Part shown: positions 32,799 through 40,264 of the stretch, in pieces | How the letters are laid out: every line of letters starts with the position of its first letter | Numbering within the stretch: position 1 is the first letter of the stretch | From: CAYHPY01 sp964358485 | GTDB lineage: Bacteria > Elusimicrobiota > Elusimicrobia > UBA1565 > UBA9628 | NCBI GenBank assembly: GCA_964358485.1 | Contig: CAYHPY010000025.1 | Location: 1-42,758, forward strand | Direction of reading: 5' to 3' | Length of the DNA: 42,758 bases | Position numbers and translations under genes: made by a program | Notes under the pieces: generated by a model | The model's input: the letters and a program-made list of their open reading frames with translations, nothing else | The model's database searches: none | What the model was told of the DNA's origin: nothing

Positions 32799-33794
32799 GT
32801 GCCCAAGCCCGCCTCTCGATTTACCCCCGAAATCAGCGATTCCAACGGAGAAGATCCACGCTGCCCGTCCTGCGGCTCCGACAATTTTGAAACGGCCTTC
32901 GAAGCGCTGGAGCCCGGCTTCACCGTTCGGAAGTGCGTCCTGTGCGGCTTGGGCCGAACCTGGCCCCAGGTCCCGTCTTCGGAAATCGGGAAATGGTATC
33001 CCGAGACCTATTACGGCAAGGAAAATGTCCGCTTCAACCCTCTGTTCGAGGTCCTAACCCGGCTATTTCGCAAACGCCGCGCCTCCGTCGTCTATACGAA
33101 GGCTCCCAAGGGGAAGGTGTTGGATGTCGGCTGCGGACGAGGCCTGCTGCTGAGCTACCTCCGAGACCTCGGCTACGAGGCGCATGGGATGGAATTCTCC
33201 GAGACCGCGGCCTGGCACGCCCGCAACGCCCTGGGCTTGGACGTCGAGACCGGCGACTTTTTAAATTCCAAGCATGAAACCGACGCGTACAACGCCGTGA
33301 TCCTGTGGCACTCCCTGGAGCATCTGATCCGGCCCGTGGAAGCGGTGACGCGCGCCCACGAACTACTCAAGCCCGGCGGCCTGTTGGCGATCGCCGTTCC
33401 CAATTACGGCAGCCTCCAAGCCAGAATCTTCGGACGGATGTGGTTCCACCTGGACGTGCCCCGGCATTACTGGCATTTCAGCGTGGAGTCCCTGGAAGGC
33501 GTCCTCAAGCGGCACCGCTTCGAGATCATCAAGACCGACCACTTCAGCTTTGAGCAGAATCCCTACGGTTGGGTTCAAAGCATCTTTAACTCGTTGGGCT
33601 TTGAACCCAACTTTCTCTATTCTCTTTTAAAAAATCCTTCCGCCCGCGAGCATGAGATTCGCAGCCGTCCCGTTCAAGCCGTTTTAACGGCCGTCCTTTT
33701 CCCGATCGTTCTGTTCTTCTCCCTGGTCCTCACCCTCGCCGAAACCGCCCTTCGCTCCGGGGGCACCATCGAGGTTTACGCCATCAAGCGATGA
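32799..33794 (+). CDS. Zinc-ribbon class I SAM methyltransferase with membrane tail
   Basis: 331 residues from GTG at 32799. An N-terminal zinc ribbon (C22-x2-C25 and C46-x2-C49) precedes a Rossmann methyltransferase with VLDVGCGRG (107-115), then GMEFSE and a post-core LWHSLEHL and LLKPGGLLAIAVPN. The C-terminal region has a hydrophobic segment (VLTAVLFPIVLFFSLVLTLAE), so it is likely attached to the inner membrane. Proteins of this build are common in cell-surface glycan and lipid-carrier gene clusters, where they methylate sugars or polyprenols; the substrate is not shown here. It overlaps the next gene by four bases (ATGA), a GT39-like transferase, which supports an envelope glycosylation role. 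Confidence 0.8.
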   Translation: MPKPASRFTPEISDSNGEDPRCPSCGSDNFETAFEALEPGFTVRKCVLCGLGRTWPQVPSSEIGKWYPETYYGKENVRFNPLFEVLTRLFRKRRASVVYTKAPKGKVLDVGCGRGLLLSYLRDLGYEAHGMEFSETAAWHARNALGLDVETGDFLNSKHETDAYNAVILWHSLEHLIRPVEAVTRAHELLKPGGLLAIAVPNYGSLQARIFGRMWFHLDVPRHYWHFSVESLEGVLKRHRFEIIKTDHFSFEQNPYGWVQSIFNSLGFEPNFLYSLLKNPSAREHEIRSRPVQAVLTAVLFPIVLFFSLVLTLAETALRSGGTIEVYAIKR

Positions 33795-35329
33795 CCGAAT
33801 TCCTCCGCCGCCGTGGGCTGATCCTGGCGACTCTGTTCGCCCTTTCAGTCCTCCCCCACCTCAAGGGAATCACCTCGCCCATGCTGGACTATCACTATCA
33901 CCGGCAGTGCAACACCGCGGCGATCGCCCGCAACTATTCCGAGAACGGATTGAGATTCTTCACGCCCCAACTTGACTGGGAGGGCAACTACCGCGGGCGA
34001 GGCGCGACGGAATTTCCGCTCTACATGTACCTGATCGGTCTTCTCTGGCCGCTGGGGGGGCTGGGGGACATGTGGGGGCGGATTCTGGCGATCCTATTCT
34101 CGGCCGGGACGGCCATGGTCCTGTTCCTCCTATTGGACCGCAAAGTGGAGCGGGAGGCCGCCTTCCTGGGTTCGGCCCTCTTCTGCTTCATCCCTCTGGA
34201 GATCTATTTCGGCCGGACCGTCCAACCCGAGGCCATAGCCCTGCTTACCACGACTGCTTCCCTCTACTTCTGGGACCGTTCCCTGGAACCCGAACGACGC
34301 CTGGGCTTCTGGGGCGCCGCCATCCTCCTGGCCTTCCTGGGAATCTCCCACAAATTGCCCTACGCCTTCATCCTGGGACCTTTGGCCTACCTCAGTTGGC
34401 GTCGACTCGGGCTTTCGGGGGCCCTGACCGACGCCCGGACCCTCTCAGCCCCCGTCCTGGCCCTCGGGCTGACCTACGCTTGGTACAAATACGCCAGCTA
34501 CGGCGCCTATGTGGTCCCCTCCAATCCCAACGAATTCATGAGCTTGCTGGATTACTCCAGAAGCCTTTATTACATTTGGTTCCAATTCGGGTCCCGCTTT
34601 CCTGAACTGTCGGCCACCTACGGGGGCGTCGTCCTGATCGCGATCGGGGCCCTGGAACTGCGACGCCGCCGGGGAAAGGACGCCGACTACCTCCCCGGCG
34701 CGCCGCGCGACCCGCTGTTTTTCGCCGCCTGGTGGGGATCCGTGGCCGGGTCCTTGATCTTGGGTGGCGCCTACACCTTCCAGCACGAGTACACCTCCCT
34801 GCCCTTCACCCCCGTCAACGGCGCGTTGATGGGCGTCGGCCTATGGACGCTCTGGAAAAAAAGCCATGAGGCCTCGGAAACCGACGGCCGGCGGCTGCGC
34901 GCGCTCGCGGTCGTCCTGGCCTTAGCGGTTCCCGTTCACGCGGCCTTTCGCATCAAGCATTGGTACAAGGTCAACTTCCAGTTCCTCAAGGACGCCCAAA
35001 AGGCCGCCGACGCGGTCAGCGCCCCGGATGACTTGTTCCTCTGCAACGAGCGCGGCTCCTCCGTTTACCTTTATTACATGCACCGCCGGGGCTGGTCCTG
35101 GGACATGGCGGAGGCGGGGGAGAAACGCCTGGGGGAGATCGACGGGAAAATCGCCGCCGGGGCGAAATATTATTTCACCGACAACAAGCCCTACCTGCAG
35201 GACAAAACGAGCCCCTACGCCCGCTACCTGGCGAAATTTCCCCTGATCTACGATAAGGATGGAATCCTCATCTTCCGGCTTTGGCCCGAACCGAAGAAGG
35301 CGAGTCCGGCCAGACACGCGCGAAGCTGA
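33791..35329 (+). CDS. GT39/PMT-like membrane glycosyltransferase
   Basis: 512 residues with about 10-11 membrane helices in the first 400 residues and a soluble C-terminal domain. The first periplasmic loop has the acidic catalytic region expected in GT-C enzymes (SPMLDYHYHRQCNTA with D33), followed by GRGATEFPLYMYLIGLLWPLGG, as in ArnT/PMT_2 proteins. Such enzymes move a sugar from a polyprenyl-phosphate donor to protein or lipid on the outer face of the inner membrane. The acceptor is not known. The ATG at 33791 overlaps the methyltransferase stop. A degenerate repeat copy follows the stop codon. Confidence 0.78.
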   Translation: MTEFLRRRGLILATLFALSVLPHLKGITSPMLDYHYHRQCNTAAIARNYSENGLRFFTPQLDWEGNYRGRGATEFPLYMYLIGLLWPLGGLGDMWGRILAILFSAGTAMVLFLLLDRKVEREAAFLGSALFCFIPLEIYFGRTVQPEAIALLTTTASLYFWDRSLEPERRLGFWGAAILLAFLGISHKLPYAFILGPLAYLSWRRLGLSGALTDARTLSAPVLALGLTYAWYKYASYGAYVVPSNPNEFMSLLDYSRSLYYIWFQFGSRFPELSATYGGVVLIAIGALELRRRRGKDADYLPGAPRDPLFFAAWWGSVAGSLILGGAYTFQHEYTSLPFTPVNGALMGVGLWTLWKKSHEASETDGRRLRALAVVLALAVPVHAAFRIKHWYKVNFQFLKDAQKAADAVSAPDDLFLCNERGSSVYLYYMHRRGWSWDMAEAGEKRLGEIDGKIAAGAKYYFTDNKPYLQDKTSPYARYLAKFPLIYDKDGILIFRLWPEPKKASPARHARS

Positions 35330-35350
35330 GCAGTTCCAGGGCTCAAATCA

Positions 35351-35380
35351 AAAGGGGACACCGCCCTCATTTCCATTATG
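35351..35380. repeat. Degenerate copy of the REP-like repeat
   Basis: AAAGGGGACACCGCCCTCAT followed by TTCCATTATG resembles one arm of the GGGGACACCCCCCATTTTTACC family with several changes. It lies between the convergent GT39-like gene and the pilin-like gene and includes the latter's stop codon. Assignment is weaker than for the other copies. Confidence 0.45.
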
Positions 35381-36563
35381 CCGGCCTCAATTCCTTGGCG
35401 GCCGGGAGCGTGGCCGTCACGAAGGCCAAACCGGCCGCCGCCGCGCCCATAAAGACGTAATCGCGGGCCCAGCCGCCATAAACGACGTTGATCACCATCG
35501 CGAGGGTGAACAGCGCCAAGGGCATGGCCCGGGTCAGGGCGAAATCGCGGTCCATCACCCGAGCCACGTGCAGGCCGAGCAACGGCAGGGAGAGCGCCCC
35601 GGAAACGGCCATGGCCGCCCCGACGCCCAAATCCCCTTGAAAGCCCAGCACCGCGTAGTTGACGAAAAACACGGAGTAATTCAGGGCCAAGAGCAGGAAA
35701 TGCCACCAACGGAATGCGTCCAAGCGGCCCGGGAACCGGAGTTCGCCCAGATACCAGAACCCCGCCCCGAAGAGAAAGACCCCAAACCCGACCAGCTTGA
35801 AAAGGCGGAAGACCTGTCCCATCGGGCTTTGCGCCTCCGGTAGTTCCACGATGATCGGGCGCGCGGAAACCAGGTTACGCGTGTTCCAATCCCATTTTCG
35901 CCCCGTTCCCGCCGTCGGCTTGAGCCCATGATCGGGAATCAAAGAGGACGGGGCGCCCGCCGCGTCCAGGGAGACCTTAAGAAACCGTGTCCGCCGCGAG
36001 GGCGGCAACCTCCAAAGAAAGCGGTCCCCTCCGAGAGCAGTAAACCGCGCTTCGGCGCGCAAAGGGCGGCCGTCGAGCACGGCGCCGGTCCAGCGGATTC
36101 CTTCTCCGGAATAAACGACCTCCGCGGGTTCGCGGCGGGAACCGTCCGGGGATAGGAACTCAAGGGAAACGTCCCGCGCCTCGATGGTCCCTTCCGGAAA
36201 CGGGATATCCAGCAGGACCGGGCCTCCGCCGGGAGGAGGGACCACGACAAACCGGCCTTCGAACGCGGCATCAAAGCGCGTGACGATCTCCATCCCCGAC
36301 CGCTGTTGTTCCGACGCCAAGGTTAGACGCATATCGGCCGTTTCATAGAGAGGAAGCGCGCCTCGCGGCCGCTCTGGCTTGACGTCCGTAGCAGGAGACT
36401 TAATGTCCGCCGCCGCCGCGGCCTCCCGCGCCGCCCGCCGGGACTTCTGCGCGAGCTTCATGAACTGGGGCACGGCGATCGAGGACAGAACCCCGATGAT
36501 CCCCACGACCACCATCAACTCGATGAGCGTAAATCCCGTGCGGCCGTTGCCATGCATCTTCAT
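35376..36563 (-). CDS. Type IV prepilin-like N-terminus fused to polytopic membrane protein
   Basis: 395 residues. Residues 1-35 are a textbook prepilin leader: GRTG/FTLIELMVVVGIIGVLSSIAVP, with cleavage after G10 and Glu at mature position 5 (E15). A basic helix follows (KLAQKSRRAAREAAAA). Residues about 60-250 are a beta-rich soluble domain (FVVVPPPGGGPVLLDIPFPEGTI). From about 262 to 390 there are five or six hydrophobic helices (LFKLVGFGVFLFGAGFWYLG, WWHFLLLALNYSVFFVNYAVLG, AVSGALSLPLLGLHV). The C-terminal part may recall CreD-type inner-membrane proteins but I could not confirm that. Pilins normally have only the one N-terminal helix, so a polytopic tail is odd and would prevent normal filament assembly. 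ATG at 36563 follows a GGAGG site. No other pilus gene lies in the window. Confidence 0.72.
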   Translation of the reverse strand: MKMHGNGRTGFTLIELMVVVGIIGVLSSIAVPQFMKLAQKSRRAAREAAAAADIKSPATDVKPERPRGALPLYETADMRLTLASEQQRSGMEIVTRFDAAFEGRFVVVPPPGGGPVLLDIPFPEGTIEARDVSLEFLSPDGSRREPAEVVYSGEGIRWTGAVLDGRPLRAEARFTALGGDRFLWRLPPSRRTRFLKVSLDAAGAPSSLIPDHGLKPTAGTGRKWDWNTRNLVSARPIIVELPEAQSPMGQVFRLFKLVGFGVFLFGAGFWYLGELRFPGRLDAFRWWHFLLLALNYSVFFVNYAVLGFQGDLGVGAAMAVSGALSLPLLGLHVARVMDRDFALTRAMPLALFTLAMVINVVYGGWARDYVFMGAAAAGLAFVTATLPAAKELRPA

Positions 36564-36674
36564 GAAGGCCTCCCGGCGCGAGGCGGGGGTGGACGCCCGG
36601 CGGCCTGGCCCTCAGTATGACCGGATCGCCTGAATTATGAGTGAGCGAATTCTGTTCGCCTTGTGAATTGGCGA
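36564..36674. other. Leader region of the pilin-like gene
   Basis: About 110 bases without a gene, upstream of the pilin-like gene. On the minus strand CATAAT and CATACT are possible -10 elements, both far from the start codon. The REP-like repeat begins at 36675. Confidence 0.3.
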
Positions 36675-36756
36675 AATTGGGGACACCCCCCATTTTTACC
36701 AAAATTCACGGCTGCTCACTTTCTCCCTTTGGTAAAAATGGTGGATGTCCCCAATT
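36675..36756. repeat. REP-like repeat, 29-bp arms with 24-base loop
   Basis: Left arm 36675-36703 (begins AATTGGGGACACCCCCCATT) and right arm 36728-36756 are complementary with two mismatches. The loop holds the stop codon (36716-36718) of the minus-strand gene, and the right arm encodes most of its last dozen residues. Confidence 0.88.
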
Positions 36757-37822
36757 GTTTCAGGGCGCGGGAGGACCATTGGGCCTCGAAGCGGGCCTGG
36801 GAGACGTCAATCGCGGCTTTGAGGGGGCCGGACTCGAGCATGCGGCGGTCGGAAGTGGGAAGGAGCTTGCCCAGCGCGCTCCGGCCTCCGGGGAAAACCT
36901 CAAGGATTCCCGCCAGCGCCCGGGCGTAGCCCGCAGGTCCGTGAAGGCGGGTCCAGCCGTCCAAGAGGGCGCGGACCACCTCGGCCACCTCCTCCCGGGA
37001 GAGGACGGGGTGGCGAGCGACGGCGCGGCCCCAATCGTCGAAAAAGGGTCCGACCGGGATGAGAAAATCCGCGCTCTTGCGCAAGCCCCGGGCGGCGCGA
37101 AGAGGATAGTGGCGGTGGTTGTCGGCGGTGAGAAACCGCTTGTTCAATTCCCCGGCCAGGCCCAGAAGCCCCCCAAAAAGCCTCGAGCCGGGCTTGGCGG
37201 CGTCATAGAGCGCCCGCTTCATCGGGTCATCCTCGGGCAACAACCACTGATCGGCCACCCGGTCCAGATCTCCGAAATTGTGCGCGACCAGGGCGCAGGA
37301 TTTCAGGAGACCCACCCCGTCCTTTTCCCGGACCAGGCGCTCAAAAAAGACGGCCTCCCGTCGCGCCTCCCCGATCATCGCCTCCAAGACCAACGCGGCC
37401 GTCTTGGGTTTGCGCGTCCTGCACGCGGCATAGGCGCCGACCGCCACCGAGAACCAGGTTCCCTCATGGGTGGACAAGAGTTCCCCCTTCCCCCGAACTA
37501 ATCGACCGGTCACGGTCGAATAATCCCAAGCAAGGGATTTGAGCACGAGCCCGGCGCAGGCCTCGGCCAGATCCGGCCCCGAATCCTGCCATAATCGCCA
37601 CCGGATCGCGTTGTCGACGTCCGTGGGCACGAAAGTCCCGGCGGTCGCCCAGTGCGCGGCCAGGCACAATTCGTAATAATCCGAGCGGGACAAGTCCTGG
37701 CCATTATAATCTCGCAGCAAGCGAAGAAAGCGGCGCGGGCCATCGAGGGGCGCGGGCTCGCCCTCGAAAAGAAACGGAGCCGTGTTTCGAACCAAATCCA
37801 GCAGCTGTCCGGGGGCGATCAC
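36716..37822 (-). CDS. Uncharacterised alpha-helical protein
   Basis: 368 residues, no signal peptide and no membrane segment; function not recognised. The chain is mostly helical, with conserved-looking stretches: YNGQDLSRSDYYELCLAAHW, FVPTDVDNAIRWRLWQDSG, STHEGTWFSVAVGAY and KSCALVAHNFGDLDRVADQW. The several His/Asp/Glu residues (for example THEG and AHNFGDLD) could bind a metal, but no known motif fits. The GTG at 37822 is chosen because TATCCT lies six bases upstream, like other unit-first genes here. The last residues (LGTSTIFTKGRK) are encoded by the REP-like repeat, so the original C-terminus was probably a little different. The gene is divergent from an alpha/beta hydrolase. Confidence 0.75.
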   Translation of the reverse strand: MIAPGQLLDLVRNTAPFLFEGEPAPLDGPRRFLRLLRDYNGQDLSRSDYYELCLAAHWATAGTFVPTDVDNAIRWRLWQDSGPDLAEACAGLVLKSLAWDYSTVTGRLVRGKGELLSTHEGTWFSVAVGAYAACRTRKPKTAALVLEAMIGEARREAVFFERLVREKDGVGLLKSCALVAHNFGDLDRVADQWLLPEDDPMKRALYDAAKPGSRLFGGLLGLAGELNKRFLTADNHRHYPLRAARGLRKSADFLIPVGPFFDDWGRAVARHPVLSREEVAEVVRALLDGWTRLHGPAGYARALAGILEVFPGGRSALGKLLPTSDRRMLESGPLKAAIDVSQARFEAQWSSRALKQLGTSTIFTKGRK

Positions 37823-37869
37823 CGCGACAGGATAGCACGAGACGGCGGCAAAATTCCATAATCAATTCC
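37823..37869. promoter_or_regulatory. Divergent promoter region, unknown gene / alpha-beta hydrolase
   Basis: 47 bases between start codons. Minus strand: TATCCT (37829-37834), six bases before GTG. Plus strand: CATAAT (37857-37862), seven bases before ATG. Neither start has a ribosome site. No clear -35 boxes. Confidence 0.4.
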
Positions 37870-38640
37870 ATGGAAACTCATTTTGTCGAGGCCGGCGATC
37901 CCGGCGGCATGCCCGTGGTCTTTATCCACGGTTTTCCTTTCAGCCACGCCATGTGGCAGGCCCAGCTTTCGGCGTTGGGCTCCGGACGCCGATTGGTGGC
38001 CTATGACGTGAGGGGCCACGGAGACACGCCGCCGGGTGACGGCCTATACACCATCGACCTTTTCGTCGACGACCTCCTGGCTTTGCTGGACCATCTGGAC
38101 ATCAAATCCGCGATCCTCTGCGGCCTCTCCATGGGGGGCTATATCGCCTTAAGAGCGGCCAACAGAGCGCCTGCTCGAGTTCGGGGGCTCATCCTGGCCG
38201 ACACCCGGGCCGAGGCCGACGCCAACCAAGGGAAATTCGCCCGGGTCGCCGCGGCAAAGACAATCGCCGATAGGGGAATGGACGCCTTTGCCTTTGAATT
38301 CGCCCACAACCTTTTCTCTCCAAAGAGCGCGGGCAAGGCTTGCGTGGGAGATATCCACCGGCTCATGGCCGCCACGGACCCGCTGGGAGCCCGCGGGGCC
38401 CTGCTGGCCCTGGCCGCCCGGCCCGACGCGACCCCCTGGCTTCCCTTGATCAAGGTCCCGACCTTGGTGGTGGTGGGAGAAGACGACGCATTGACGCCTC
38501 CCGCCCTTTCCCAAACCTTGGCCGCGTCCATCCCCGGAGCGCGCCTGGCCGTAATCGCCGCCGCCGGACACCTCAGCCCGGCCGAGAATCCTGAGGAGTT
38601 CAATCGCCTTGCGGAGGAGTTTCTCTCGGACCTTCGGTAA
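37870..38640 (+). CDS. Alpha/beta hydrolase
   Basis: 256 residues. Typical alpha/beta hydrolase fold: oxyanion loop IHGFPFSHAMW (19-29), VAYDVRGHGDT, nucleophile elbow GLSMGGY with S87, acid D205/D206 in GEDDALTPP and H234 in AAGHLSPAE. It resembles the enol-lactonase / BioH-like group, cytoplasmic; the substrate is not evident from context. The stop codon TAA at 38638-38640 lies inside a copy of the REP-like repeat. Its start, ATG at 37870, follows CATAAT by seven bases. Confidence 0.88.
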   Translation: METHFVEAGDPGGMPVVFIHGFPFSHAMWQAQLSALGSGRRLVAYDVRGHGDTPPGDGLYTIDLFVDDLLALLDHLDIKSAILCGLSMGGYIALRAANRAPARVRGLILADTRAEADANQGKFARVAAAKTIADRGMDAFAFEFAHNLFSPKSAGKACVGDIHRLMAATDPLGARGALLALAARPDATPWLPLIKVPTLVVVGEDDALTPPALSQTLAASIPGARLAVIAAAGHLSPAENPEEFNRLAEEFLSDLR

Positions 38641-38665
38641 AAATGGTGGGTGTCCCCATTTTTAC
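38637..38665. repeat. REP-like repeat, short palindromic copy
   Basis: GTAAAAATGG (38637-38646) and CCATTTTTAC (38656-38665) form a 10-bp stem around TGGGTGTCC. The core matches the longer copies with one arm mostly lost. It sits between the convergent hydrolase and Nudix genes and holds the stop of the first and touches the stop of the second. Confidence 0.82.
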
Positions 38666-39342
38666 TAAAAGGGGAAGAGGACGCCGCGGTCGCGGAGTTT
38701 TTCGAAGCGGGCGGCTGAGAATTCGAAGAGTTGGGCGGGGCGGGGGAGGCCTTCGGCGCGGAATTCCTTGGTGGGCTTGAGGACCTCGAGGCTCAGGACC
38801 TTGCGGCGGAAATTGCGCTTGTCGATGGGGCGCTTAAGAACCGCTTCATAGACCTTCTGGAGTTCGGTCAGAGTGAAGCGCGCCGGCAGGAGCGCGAAGG
38901 CGGCGGTCGTCCATTCCAACTTCCAGCGCAGGCGCTGGCGGGCGTAGTCCAAGATCTCGGAGTGATCAAAGGCCAGGTCCGGGGGCTCATGGGCGTCGAA
39001 CCAGGACGCGGCTTGGGCATCGCCCCCCGCGGCGGGGGTCAAGCCGCGGTCCGGCGGGACCAAGGCCATGTAGCAAACAGACAGCACTCTCCCGCGCGGG
39101 TCGCGGCGAGGGGCCCCGAAAGTGCATAGCTGCTCCAGGTAGACCCCCGAAACGCCGGTTTCCTCCTTCAGCTCTCGGCGCGCGGCGGCCTCGAGGTCCT
39201 CGGCTTCCTGTAAAAATCCGCCGGGAATGGCGATCCTCCCCTCGAACGGCGGGATTCCCCGCTTGACCAGCAAGACTTTCAGCCGCCCTTCTCGAACGGC
39301 AAAAATGACGATGTCGACGGCCACGCTAACCGGATTTTTCAT
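38665..39342 (-). CDS. NrtR-like Nudix regulator (Nudix domain plus winged helix)
   Basis: 225 residues. The Nudix box is complete and matches GX5EX7REUXEEXGU (GGFLQEAEDLEAAARRELKEETGV). It is followed by a C-terminal winged-helix-like domain with FTLTELQKVYEAVLKRPIDKRNFRRKVL, typical of NrtR regulators. NrtR proteins bind ADP-ribose or similar and control NAD-related genes; some keep hydrolase activity, and the box here looks catalytic. ATG at 39340-39342 gives MKNPVSVAVDIVIF; the longer frame to 39606 crosses the repeat and the next gene. It lies downstream of, and in the same direction as, the vWA and nicotinamidase-like genes, so the latter may be its target. A 128-base gap with a repeat copy separates it, so it probably has its own promoter (TATTCT at 39352-39357). 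Confidence 0.83.
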   Translation of the reverse strand: MKNPVSVAVDIVIFAVREGRLKVLLVKRGIPPFEGRIAIPGGFLQEAEDLEAAARRELKEETGVSGVYLEQLCTFGAPRRDPRGRVLSVCYMALVPPDRGLTPAAGGDAQAASWFDAHEPPDLAFDHSEILDYARQRLRWKLEWTTAAFALLPARFTLTELQKVYEAVLKRPIDKRNFRRKVLSLEVLKPTKEFRAEGLPRPAQLFEFSAARFEKLRDRGVLFPF

Positions 39343-39437
39343 CGCACCGGGAGAATATGAAGAATATGAATGCCAGGCACCTAGATGGTAGTTTATAAAT
39401 AGCCGCCCCCGGCGCGCCACCGGGGGCGACTTTTTCA
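39343..39437 (-). promoter_or_regulatory. Upstream region of the Nudix regulator gene
   Basis: AT-rich for this genome. On the minus strand it holds TATAAA (within CTATTTATAAACTACC), GGTGCCTGGCATTC and the tandem TTCATATTC-TTCATATTC just before the gene; TATTCT lies nine bases before the ATG. The tandem could be a regulator site, possibly for NrtR itself, but no known operator sequence was matched. Confidence 0.4.
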
Positions 39438-39471
39438 ATGGTAAAAATGGGGGGTGTCCCCATTTTACCGT
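39438..39471. repeat. REP-like repeat, compact hairpin copy
   Basis: ATGGTAAAAATGGGGGGTGT then CCCCATTTTACCGT. GGTAAAAATGGGG pairs with CCCCATTTTACC apart from one extra A, with a five-base loop. It directly follows the stop codon of the vWA gene (minus strand), where it could act as a terminator or protect the mRNA 3' end. Confidence 0.85.
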
Positions 39472-40253
39472 CAGGGAGCCCCGAATCCCCCCACCGAGGT
39501 CTTGGAGAAGCTTCCGGCGCTCTGGCTCGCCCGCAAGGCCGACTGCGAGAAAACCTGAAACGCCCGCCGGATGTCGCCGGCTCCGCTGCCCGGCGTGAGA
39601 ATCCAACGGTCCTCGATGCCCATCTCCCGAAAGACCTCCCGGAAGTCGGTGCTCCCGTCATCGACCCCCATCGCGGCCACGATGTGCCGCTCCGCTTTAA
39701 GCATGTCCGTGACCAGGACCTTCACGTCCGCCGCCCGGGACCGGACCGACCCGGCGTCCGCCCCGTCGGTGATGATCAAGGTCACCGTCCGCGCCGGAAC
39801 TCCGGCCGCCGCGAATTGCCGCGTCTTGGCCAGCACCGTCCCCAAAAGGACGACGGACTGGTCGTAGAGCGGCGTGCCGCCGTTGGGATCGAAGTTCCGG
39901 GAGTCCATCCGCAGGGCTCCGCCCAGCCCGCAGTACGGATAGAGCACGTTGCCGTTCAAGTACCGGGTGTGCGCCAGCACCCCGTCCTTCTGCTTGGACG
40001 CCGCCAGCGCGTCCAAGACCAGGTTGTGCCCGTCCCGGACCGCCTGGGCGTTGGACCCGAAACGGATCGAACCGGAGTCGTCGGGCATCATCGTCACGAG
40101 CACGACCTCGCTGGCCGGCACGTCGTCGGGATGCACCCCGAGCCCGGCCTGGATCTGCGCCCCCAGGTCCGGGATGGAAAGGGCCGCCATCGCCGCGTCC
40201 GATAACTCCCCGTCCTCCTGGGCCGCCGCCAACAGCTTCTTGGGATCTTCCAT
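39471..40253 (-). CDS. von Willebrand factor A (vWA) domain protein
   Basis: 260 residues, with a complete MIDAS metal site: D58-x-S60-x-S62 in PDDSGS, Thr in GGTPLYDQ and Asp in IITDGADAG. There is no signal peptide, so it is cytoplasmic. The domain fills almost the whole chain. Cytoplasmic vWA proteins of this size (TerY-like) act as metal-dependent adaptors, often next to a kinase and a PP2C phosphatase. The ATG at 40251-40253 follows AAGGAGG with good spacing; a longer frame to 40868 would overlap the nicotinamidase-like gene. The upstream gene ends 11 bases away, so the two are probably on one mRNA. Confidence 0.87.
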   Translation of the reverse strand: MEDPKKLLAAAQEDGELSDAAMAALSIPDLGAQIQAGLGVHPDDVPASEVVLVTMMPDDSGSIRFGSNAQAVRDGHNLVLDALAASKQKDGVLAHTRYLNGNVLYPYCGLGGALRMDSRNFDPNGGTPLYDQSVVLLGTVLAKTRQFAAAGVPARTVTLIITDGADAGSVRSRAADVKVLVTDMLKAERHIVAAMGVDDGSTDFREVFREMGIEDRWILTPGSGAGDIRRAFQVFSQSALRASQSAGSFSKTSVGGFGAP

Positions 40254-40264
40254 GGCATTCCTCC

